A DNA stretch of 64,000 nucleotides from JAPOXR01 sp963664715. Lineage in GTDB: Bacteria > Pseudomonadota > Alphaproteobacteria > Rhodobacterales > Rhodobacteraceae. Position numbers and translations under genes: made by a program. Shown one piece after another: positions 46,580 to 53,991 of the stretch (its first letter is position 1; every line of letters starts with the position of its first letter). The notes under the pieces are model-generated. The model was not told the DNA's origin, made no database searches, and saw only the letters and a list, made by a program, of their open reading frames with translations. The stretch covers positions 620,001-684,000 of the forward strand of contig CAXXUY010000011.1 in the NCBI GenBank assembly GCA_963664715.2. Reading direction: 5' to 3'.

Positions 46580-47839
46580 ATGACATTTGGTAACATGACA
46601 CGTGCCGGTCTTCTGGCCGTGGTCGCGGCGGGAACATCCTCACATGCGGCCGAACCGCTGAAGGTCGGCGTCCTGGCAACGCTGGAGGGAACCTACACGG
46701 TTCTGGGGGAAGACGGGGTCCGCGGGCTGAAGACCGCGCTTGCCGAAGCCGGCGGAATGGCCGGCGGCCGCGAGATCGAACTTGTTATCGGTGCGACTGA
46801 TGCCAGCCCGGACAGTGCCGTCAGGGCCGCGCGCAAGGTCGTCGAACAGGATCAGGTCGATATCGTGATCGGTCCGCTTTCCGGGTCCGAGGGAATTGCG
46901 ATCCGCGACTATTCGAAGACTCAGCCGCAGGTTACGTTCATCAACGGAATCTCCGGCGCGCAGGAAACCACCTATGTAACCCCGTCGGAGAATTTCTTCC
47001 GGTTCAACATGGATGGCGCACAATGGTCGGCCGGACTGGGCGACTACATCTACAACGAGAAGGGATATGAAACCATCGCCACGATCGGTGAGGACTATTC
47101 CTTCGTCTACACGCAGGTGCTTGGCCTGGCCATCGAATACTGCCTGGCAGGCGGGGAAATCACCGAAAGGCTCTGGGTCCCACTGGGAACCAAGGATTTC
47201 GGCTCCATCATCGCCGCACTGCCGGACGACGTGGATGCCATCTATCTGGGCCTCGGCGGCGGTGATGCGGTCAACTTCCTGAACCAGTACCAGCAGGCCG
47301 GCGGCGACGCCAAGCTGATCGGCGGCACGATCATGGTCGACGGAACCGTGCTGAACTCCAAGGGTTCGGCGAAGGATGCCCTCATCGGCGTGCCCTCATC
47401 GGGTCCGCAGGCGGACACCTGGGACGATCCGGACTGGCAGGCTTTCGTCAAGTCGTACCAGGATACGTTCCCGCCGGATCAGCGTTTCCCGAGTCCCTCG
47501 CTGCTGGCAACCGGCTACTACAATGCGACAAGCGCAGCGTTGGCCTGCCTGGGCGAGGTCAACGGAGACCTCTCCGACGGCCACGCCTCGTTCCGCTCCT
47601 GTCTTTCAAGCCTGGAGTTGGACGCGCCGAACGGCATGATCACGCTGGACGCCAACAGGCAGGCCATCGGAACCAACTTCGTCTCCGAAGTGGTTGAGCT
47701 GGACGACGGGTCGCTCGCAACGCAACTTGTTTCGATCAAGGAAAACGTCAATCAGACGCTGGGGCTGGATCCGGACGTCTTCGCCAGGATCGGACTGCCC
47801 GGCCGCGAAGTCCCGGAATGCAGGACCTCCTACGAGTAG
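46580..47839 (+). CDS. Branched-chain-amino-acid-type ABC substrate-binding protein (LivK/SBP family, Peripla_BP_6)
   Basis: 419 residues. Sec signal of about 23 residues ending SSHA-AEP. Periplasmic binding-protein fold: KVGVLATLEGTYTVLGEDGV, VDIVIGPLSGSEG, ETIATIGEDYSFVY and ATGYYNATSAAL. GGAAGGAGC precedes the ATG; an in-frame extension into the IS end was rejected. First gene of the 17-kb operon. Its start lies 80 bp from the IS6 right end. Such proteins bind branched amino acids but also urea, amides and aromatic acids, so the ligand is open. Confidence 0.92.
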   Translation: MTFGNMTRAGLLAVVAAGTSSHAAEPLKVGVLATLEGTYTVLGEDGVRGLKTALAEAGGMAGGREIELVIGATDASPDSAVRAARKVVEQDQVDIVIGPLSGSEGIAIRDYSKTQPQVTFINGISGAQETTYVTPSENFFRFNMDGAQWSAGLGDYIYNEKGYETIATIGEDYSFVYTQVLGLAIEYCLAGGEITERLWVPLGTKDFGSIIAALPDDVDAIYLGLGGGDAVNFLNQYQQAGGDAKLIGGTIMVDGTVLNSKGSAKDALIGVPSSGPQADTWDDPDWQAFVKSYQDTFPPDQRFPSPSLLATGYYNATSAALACLGEVNGDLSDGHASFRSCLSSLELDAPNGMITLDANRQAIGTNFVSEVVELDDGSLATQLVSIKENVNQTLGLDPDVFARIGLPGREVPECRTSYE

Positions 47840-47880
47840 GAAGATCCGGCAACAATCAGATCCCGATCATCTGCACCCGC

Positions 47881-47897
47881 GGGCGGCATTGCCGCCC
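47881..47897 (+). promoter_or_regulatory. Short hairpin between binding-protein and permease genes
   Basis: GGGCGGC-ATT-GCCGCCC forms a 7-bp stem in the 279-bp gap after the binding-protein gene. Hairpins here commonly stabilise or partially terminate the abundant binding-protein message. Confidence 0.5.
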
Positions 47898-48118
47898 CGG
47901 GTTCCATCGCGCCGGCTTCCGGCCTTCAAGCGCGGCACTTCGGCGTCCCGACCGACGCTTGCTGCGAGACCCCGTTGCTCCGGGCACCCGGGACCGGCGG
48001 CGGACCGGATCGCCCGGTTAATCCGGCGGGGGGAATGTTCCTTGGCTGCAACCGGCACAATTCGGACATTTTCGGGCGGTACCGATGACACCGCACCTGC
48101 GACGGGGCGCACTTCGTG

Positions 48119-49129
48119 ATGAGGGCCTTTGCCGAACGCCATCCTTGGTGGGTCGCGTTCATTGCGATCTGCGTCGCCGTTGCACTGTACCTGATATTCG
48201 CGATCTGGCCCGCATGGCTCGTTGACCTGATCGGCAAGAAGAAGGTGTTCCTCAACGCCCTGTTCAACGGCATAACCCTGGGCGGACTCTATTTCCTGGT
48301 CGCAAGCGGTTTCACCCTGATCTTCGGGCTGATGCGGAACGTCAACCTGGCCCATGGCTCACTCTATCTGCTCGGCGGCTACATAGGCTACTTTTTCGCC
48401 GAATGGACCGGCTACTGGCTGCTTGCGTTCCCGGCGGCATTCATCCTGGTTGGCCTCGTCGGCATCCTGCTGCAGACACTCGTATTCCGGCGAATGGAAG
48501 GTCAGGACCTGCGCCAGACACTGGTGACGATCGGAATCTCGATTGTGCTGGCCGACCTTATGCTTTGGTCGTTCGGGGGCGATTTCTACAACATCAGCGC
48601 CCCGAGCTGGCTTTCGGGACCGATGGAGACCTTCCTCGTGTCGAGCGTCAAGCGCTCGGGCGAACTTGTCTACCTCAAATACCCGCTCATCAGGACCGTA
48701 ACATTCGCCGCATCGGTCGCCGTCGGCATCGCAATGTGGCTGATGCTTAACCGGACCAGGATCGGAATGCTCATCCGGGCCGGCGTCGACGACCGCGACA
48801 TGCTTTCGGTGACAGGTGCCCGCATTCAGCTTGTCTTCGTGGGCGTGTTCGCCTTCGGCGCCGGGCTTGCCGGCATGGCCGGGGTGGTCGGGGGCACGTT
48901 CCAGTCGATCGCCCCAGGGGAGGACATCCGGTTCCTGCTCGCCTCTTTGGTGGTCGTGATCGTAGGCGGTATGGGATCAATTCCCGGTGCCGCGCTCGGT
49001 GCCCTCCTGATCGGAATCGCCGAACAGTTCGGCTCGGTCTACTTTCCGACCTATGCGGTCGTGCTGACGTTCCTGGTCATGGTTCTGGTCCTCGCTTTCC
49101 GGCCGCAGGGCCTCCTGGGAAGGCGGTAG
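48119..49129 (+). CDS. livH: Branched-chain-type ABC permease, LivH family
   Basis: 336 residues, about eight hydrophobic helices. Family landmarks: LFNGITLGGLYFLVASGFTLIFGLMRNVNLAHGS (quoted in part: GFTLIFGLMRNVNLAHG) and the terminal VVIVGGMGSIPGAALGALLIG. ATG 48119 is used; GTG 48116 directly precedes it. Four bases separate it from livM. Confidence 0.92.
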   Translation: MRAFAERHPWWVAFIAICVAVALYLIFAIWPAWLVDLIGKKKVFLNALFNGITLGGLYFLVASGFTLIFGLMRNVNLAHGSLYLLGGYIGYFFAEWTGYWLLAFPAAFILVGLVGILLQTLVFRRMEGQDLRQTLVTIGISIVLADLMLWSFGGDFYNISAPSWLSGPMETFLVSSVKRSGELVYLKYPLIRTVTFAASVAVGIAMWLMLNRTRIGMLIRAGVDDRDMLSVTGARIQLVFVGVFAFGAGLAGMAGVVGGTFQSIAPGEDIRFLLASLVVVIVGGMGSIPGAALGALLIGIAEQFGSVYFPTYAVVLTFLVMVLVLAFRPQGLLGRR

Positions 49130-49132
49130 GCA

Positions 49133-50188
49133 ATGGTGATGGCGGAATTCGGGGAACGGGGCCTCAACGCCCGAGGCTGGTTCAGGCGCGTGAACCCGGC
49201 CTACTGGGTGATCGGCGCAATCCTGCTCATCATGCCGGGGTTCGCCGCGGACTTCGTGCTCTATCAGATCTTCGGATGGTCGTTCATCCTCGGCATGATT
49301 GCGCTGAGCCTGATGTTCCTGGCCGGGTACGGCGGCATGGTGAGCCTGGCACAGATGACCGTTGCCGGGCTCGCCGGATACATGGTTGCCATATTCGGCG
49401 AAAGCGCGATCACGGACATTAGTCTCGGATGGCCGTGGTACCTCAACATTCCGATCGCACTTGTCATCGCGGCGGTGTTCGCGACCGTGACCGGCTGGCT
49501 AGCGGTCAGGACCGAGGGCATCTACACCATCATGATCACCTTGGCGATTGCCTCCGCCTTCTTCTATTTCACCCGGCAGAACTACGTGATCTTCAACGGG
49601 TTCTCCGGATTCAACGGCGTGCTGCCGCCGCAACTCTTCGGAGTGGACTGGCGCGGTCCGGCCGCATTCTACTACCTGACCATGTTCTGGGCCGTCTTCT
49701 GGTATTTCGTCGTGCTCTATGTCGGGCGCTCGCCGATGGGGCTCGCGCTCCAGGGCGTGAAGGACAATCCCCGGCGAATGTCCGCACTCGGATACGACGT
49801 CACCGCGCATCGGGTGGCCGCCTACACCTTCGCCGCGATTCCGGCGGCCTTCGGGGGCATCCTCCTGACATGGCAGTCGGCCCAGATTTCACCTGGGACG
49901 GCAGGTATCGGACCCGTCATCGACATCCTCGTCATTGCGGTGATCGGGGGACTGCGCCACCCGATCGGGCCGTTCATAGGCGCGTTCGTCTACGTCGTGC
50001 TGAAGACGTTCGCCATCGACATCCTGGTTGCGCTTGGCCTCGGAGGCGAGAGGTTCCAACTCCTCATCGGGCTCGGCTTCCTGGTGATCGTCTTCTGGTC
50101 CCCGGACGGGCTGCTCGGGCTGTGGGAGAAGTGGCGAAGGAACTGGGGTCGCGACCCCCTTCGCGACCGGGACGGGAGCGGGTCATGA
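49133..50188 (+). CDS. livM: Branched-chain-type ABC permease, LivM family
   Basis: 351 residues, many membrane helices. Landmarks: LAGYGGMVSLAQMTVAGLAGY, VRTEGIYTIMITLAIASAFF and VIGGLRHPIGPFIGAFVYV. The stop overlaps livG (ATGA). Forms the membrane channel with LivH. Confidence 0.92.
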   Translation: MVMAEFGERGLNARGWFRRVNPAYWVIGAILLIMPGFAADFVLYQIFGWSFILGMIALSLMFLAGYGGMVSLAQMTVAGLAGYMVAIFGESAITDISLGWPWYLNIPIALVIAAVFATVTGWLAVRTEGIYTIMITLAIASAFFYFTRQNYVIFNGFSGFNGVLPPQLFGVDWRGPAAFYYLTMFWAVFWYFVVLYVGRSPMGLALQGVKDNPRRMSALGYDVTAHRVAAYTFAAIPAAFGGILLTWQSAQISPGTAGIGPVIDILVIAVIGGLRHPIGPFIGAFVYVVLKTFAIDILVALGLGGERFQLLIGLGFLVIVFWSPDGLLGLWEKWRRNWGRDPLRDRDGSGS

Positions 50189-50976
50189 CGCTCTCCGAGA
50201 GTTTTTCGGATCGCCTTTCCGCCACCGGAACGGCCAACGCGCTGGAGCTCAGGGGGGTTTCAAGGTCATTCGGTGCCTTGGTCGCGCTGGACGACGTGTC
50301 GATCACCATGCTGCCCGGCGAGCGCAGGGCCGTCCTCGGCTCCAACGGGGCCGGTAAGACGACTCTCTTCAACTGCATCACCGGCGACTTCCTTCCGTCG
50401 GCGGGATCGATACGCTTCTATGGCGAGGACGTATCCTTGTTTCCGCCCCAGGAGCGGATCCGCCGTGGCCTCAGGCGAACCTACCAGATCTCGCTGCTGT
50501 TCTCCGGACTGACGGTTCTGGACAACATCTACCTCGCCTGCCGCGGTGTCCTGAGGGGCCGTTTCTCCATGCTGCGCCCTCGCCGAAACGAACCGGCCAT
50601 GGCAAGCGCAGAGGCCCTGGTTCGGGTGGCACATCTCGAATCCGTCGTCGGGACGCTGGTATCGGAACTGTCGTACGGCCAACAGCGGCAACTGGAGCTG
50701 GCGATGGCCCTGGCCGGCGCACCCCGTCTGCTGCTGCTTGACGAACCGGCGGCAGGCCTTTCGCCGGCAGAAAGACGGGAACTCATCGGGATTCTTTCCG
50801 GACTGCCGGAGCACATCGGCTACATCATCATTGAGCATGACATGGATGTGGCCCTTCAGGTCTCGGACTTTGTGACGATGATGCACAACGGTCGCATCTT
50901 CAAGGAGGGCCGCCCTGCGGAAATCGAGAGCGACTCCGAGGTGCAGGAACTCTACCTGGGGGGCGACGTTGGCTGA
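50185..50976 (+). CDS. livG: Branched-chain-type ABC ATPase, LivG family
   Basis: 263 residues. Walker A GSNGAGKTT, signature LSYGQQRQLELAMALAG (Y for the usual G), Walker B LLLLDEPAAGLSP and H-loop EHDMDVAL. Start ATG overlaps livM; a longer frame reaching back to 49429 is a shadow of livM. Followed by the LivF fusion gene, which overlaps it by 8 bases. Confidence 0.93.
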   Translation: MTLSESFSDRLSATGTANALELRGVSRSFGALVALDDVSITMLPGERRAVLGSNGAGKTTLFNCITGDFLPSAGSIRFYGEDVSLFPPQERIRRGLRRTYQISLLFSGLTVLDNIYLACRGVLRGRFSMLRPRRNEPAMASAEALVRVAHLESVVGTLVSELSYGQQRQLELAMALAGAPRLLLLDEPAAGLSPAERRELIGILSGLPEHIGYIIIEHDMDVALQVSDFVTMMHNGRIFKEGRPAEIESDSEVQELYLGGDVG

Positions 50977-53137
50977 CCGGACGACACCGGCACTGGACGT
51001 TCGCGATCTGAACGTCTTCTACGGCCACAGCCATGCGCTGCAGGGCGTGAATCTCACCCTTCGGAGGGGCGTGCTGTCGGTGGTCGGCCGAAACGGCATG
51101 GGGAAGACGACGCTCTGCAATGCCATCATGGGCTTGGTTGCGACCTCCTCCGGATCAATCGAGTTCGAGGGGGTGCCCCTGACGGGACTGTCGCCGGCCG
51201 AAATCGCAAGGCGCGGCATAGGCTATGTTCCGCAGGGTCGGCGAATCTGGCGGTCCCTGACGGTGGAGGAGCACTTCAACCTCGTGGCCGGGGACCGCGG
51301 ACCCTGGACGAAGGACAGGATCTATTCGACCTTTCCGAGGCTTGCGGAGCGCCGCTCGCACAATGGGGGCCACCTCTCCGGGGGCGAGCAGCAGATGCTG
51401 GCCATAGGCAGGGCACTGCTGCTCAATCCCAAACTTCTGCTGATGGACGAACCGACCGAGGGTCTCGCTCCCCTGATCGTGCGCCAGGTCGAGGAGATGC
51501 TGATCCGCCTCGGTGCCGAAGGCGATGTCAGCGTTCTGGTAATCGAGCAGAACATCGGTGTGGCCTGCGCCGTGTCCGAACGGGTCGCCATCATGGTGAA
51601 CGGCCGGGTCAACCGCATTCTGGATGCGGCAACGCTGTCCGGCGACCGGGATCTTCAGCAGTCGCTGCTGGGTGTGGGACGGCATGGCCACGATCATGGT
51701 GACCAACCGGGTCCGGTTCAGGCCTCCGAGGGCCAGGCCGGGACCCTGGGGCCCCGGCGGGTGTATTTCTCGAACCCACAGACGCCGACCCGCTGGTCGC
51801 AGCCGGTACCGGTCCGCGTCATCGAGGGGGCGGCCCGCACGCTGACGGACCCAGAGGAGACCACGGGACGGATCAGGGGCCAGCAGCCCGCCCGGCCGCG
51901 CCGCCACTCGGAGACGGTGCTGGTTGCCGGGACCCTCGACACCAAGGGGGAGGAGCTGGGGTTCCTGCGCGACCGGCTCAAGGACCAGGGGCTGAAGGTC
52001 CAGCTGGCCGACCTGTCCACCACCAGGAGACCCTCCGGTGCCGAGATAACGCCTCACGCCATAGCCGGATTTCACCCGCGGGGAATGGCGGGTGTCTTCA
52101 CCGGGGACCGCGGCAGCGCCGTCTCGGCGATGACGATTGCGTTCGAGCGCTGGATACGCCACCAGGACGGCATCGTCGGCATCATTGCGACCGGCGGATC
52201 CGGTGCCACGGCCCTCGTATCGCCTGCAATGCGCGCCCTGCCCGTCGGAACCCCGAAGGTCCTGATTTCCACCGTGGCAAGCGGCGACGTGTCCCAATAT
52301 GTGGGACCTTCAGACATCATGATGCTGCATTCGGTCGCCGACGTGCAGGGCATCAACTCGATCACACGCGAAGTCCTCTCGAACGGCGCCGCGGCACTGG
52401 CCGGAATGGTCAACGCCCAGCGGAACGGTACGCAGGCCAGCCCGACCGACAAGCCGGCGGTTGGAATCACCATGTTCGGAGTTACGACACCCTGTGTGCA
52501 AAGGATATCGGCGGCATTGGCCGGCGACTATGACTGCCTGATCTTTCACGCCACTGGAGTCGGCGGGAGATCGATGGAGAAACTGCTCGATTCGCGCAAG
52601 CTCTCCGCTGTCATCGACATCACAACAACCGAGGTCTGCGACATGATCGTCGGGGGCGTGTTCCCGGCGGACGAGGATCGGTTCGGAGCCTCCATCAGGG
52701 CCGGAGTCCCCTTCATCGGCAGTTGCGGCGCGCTCGACATGGTCAACTTCAAGGCACCGGACACCGTTCCTGAGCAGTTCCGGGACAGGAAGTTCTACGA
52801 GCACAATCCGCAGATCACCCTCATGCGGACCACACCGGCGGAGAACGCCGCCATCGGCCGCTGGATCGGCGGAAGGCTCAATGACATGACCGGGCCCGTC
52901 AGGTTCTTCCTTCCCGAAGGCGGTGTTTCGCTGCTCGACCGGCCGGGTGAACCGTTCTGGAACCCCGAGGCGGACGGTGCCCTCTTCCAGGCGCTGGAGG
53001 ACACCGTGCGGCAGACCTCGGAAAGGCGGCTGGTTCGGACCCCCGACAACCTGAACGACGATGCCTTCGCCGATCTGGTCCTCGGGGCCTTCCGGGAATT
53101 TCACAGCGCTCCGGTTCGCCGGGCAATCGGGGAGTAA
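50969..53137 (+). CDS. LivF-type ABC ATPase fused to a Tm-1-like (UPF0261) domain
   Basis: 722 residues. Residues 1-237 are a LivF ATPase: Walker A GRNGMGKT (40-47), signature LSGGEQQ (136-142), Walker B LLLMDEPTEGLAP. A proline- and arginine-rich linker covers about 238-315. Residues 316-722 are a Tm-1-like ATP-binding domain: VLVAGTLDTKGEE, GFHPRGMAGVFTGDRGSA, GTGGSG-type loop IIATGGSGATALVSPAMRALP (quoted in part) and TTEVCDMIVGGVFPADEDR. Plant Tm-1 domains bind nucleotides and tobamovirus replicase; the bacterial function is unknown. The TTG start at 50969 overlaps livG; other starts are possible. The fusion ties transport ATPase directly to this enzyme-like domain. Confidence 0.9.
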   Translation: MADRTTPALDVRDLNVFYGHSHALQGVNLTLRRGVLSVVGRNGMGKTTLCNAIMGLVATSSGSIEFEGVPLTGLSPAEIARRGIGYVPQGRRIWRSLTVEEHFNLVAGDRGPWTKDRIYSTFPRLAERRSHNGGHLSGGEQQMLAIGRALLLNPKLLLMDEPTEGLAPLIVRQVEEMLIRLGAEGDVSVLVIEQNIGVACAVSERVAIMVNGRVNRILDAATLSGDRDLQQSLLGVGRHGHDHGDQPGPVQASEGQAGTLGPRRVYFSNPQTPTRWSQPVPVRVIEGAARTLTDPEETTGRIRGQQPARPRRHSETVLVAGTLDTKGEELGFLRDRLKDQGLKVQLADLSTTRRPSGAEITPHAIAGFHPRGMAGVFTGDRGSAVSAMTIAFERWIRHQDGIVGIIATGGSGATALVSPAMRALPVGTPKVLISTVASGDVSQYVGPSDIMMLHSVADVQGINSITREVLSNGAAALAGMVNAQRNGTQASPTDKPAVGITMFGVTTPCVQRISAALAGDYDCLIFHATGVGGRSMEKLLDSRKLSAVIDITTTEVCDMIVGGVFPADEDRFGASIRAGVPFIGSCGALDMVNFKAPDTVPEQFRDRKFYEHNPQITLMRTTPAENAAIGRWIGGRLNDMTGPVRFFLPEGGVSLLDRPGEPFWNPEADGALFQALEDTVRQTSERRLVRTPDNLNDDAFADLVLGAFREFHSAPVRRAIGE

Positions 53138-53142
53138 CGGAC

Positions 53143-53991
53143 ATGTTCGACCGCGGGGTGATACTCGACAGGCTGCACGCCAAGATCGCCGCGGGCCGGC
53201 CGATCATCGGCGGCGGGGCCGGAACCGGACTGTCGGCCAAGTGCGAGGAGGCGGGCGGAATCGACCTCATCGTCATCTACAATTCCGGGCGCTACCGGAT
53301 GGCTGGCCGCGGCAGCCTTGCCGGGCTCATGCCCTACGGCGACGCCAACGGCATCGTCATGGAGATGGCCGGCGAGGTTCTCCCGGTCGTCAAGTGGACG
53401 CCCGTGCTTGCAGGCGTCTGCGCAACCGACCCGTTCAGGTTGATGCCGAGGTTCCTGGACGAGTTGCGTTCGGCCGGATTCAGCGGTGTTCAGAACTTCC
53501 CGACAGTCGGGCTGATCGACGGCATGTTCCGGGCAAACCTTGAGGAGACCGGGATGTCCTACGCATCCGAGGTCGAGATGATTGCCGAAGCCCGCGGAAA
53601 GGGGATGCTGACCACACCTTACGTCTTTTCCGCCGACGACGCCGAGGCGATGGCCCGGGCGGGTGCCGACATCATCGTCTGCCACCTCGGCCTGACGACA
53701 GGAGGGGCGATCGGCGCCGAATCGTCCTTGACACTGGAGGACTGCCCGAAGCTTGTGGAGGAGTGGGCCGAGGCGGCACTCGCCATCAGGGATGACGCAA
53801 TCATCCTTGTCCATGGCGGGCCGGTGGCGATGCCCTCGGACGCGGAGTTCGTCCTTGAGCATTGCCCGAACTGCCACGGCTTCTATGGCGCATCGTCAAT
53901 GGAAAGGTTGCCGACGGAAGTTGCGCTCGTTGAGCGGACGCGCGAATTTACCTGCATCGGTCGGCATGACCGGAAGGGGGACCCCAAATGA
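53143..53991 (+). CDS. Phosphoenolpyruvate-hydrolase-family TIM-barrel protein (Tm-1 partner domain)
   Basis: 282 residues. The start IAAGRPIIGGGAGTGLSAKC and the sequence GGIDLIVIYNSGRYRMAGRGS are family hallmarks, as are VCATDPFR and GVQNFPTVGLIDG. This family forms the C-terminal barrel of plant Tm-1; in bacteria it is usually a separate gene beside the Tm-1-like gene, as here (5 bp apart). Fold and position near class I-aldolase/PEP-mutase-type barrels suggest acyl or phospho-enol chemistry, but no reaction is proven. Overlaps the flotillin start by four bases. Confidence 0.88.
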   Translation: MFDRGVILDRLHAKIAAGRPIIGGGAGTGLSAKCEEAGGIDLIVIYNSGRYRMAGRGSLAGLMPYGDANGIVMEMAGEVLPVVKWTPVLAGVCATDPFRLMPRFLDELRSAGFSGVQNFPTVGLIDGMFRANLEETGMSYASEVEMIAEARGKGMLTTPYVFSADDAEAMARAGADIIVCHLGLTTGGAIGAESSLTLEDCPKLVEEWAEAALAIRDDAIILVHGGPVAMPSDAEFVLEHCPNCHGFYGASSMERLPTEVALVERTREFTCIGRHDRKGDPK

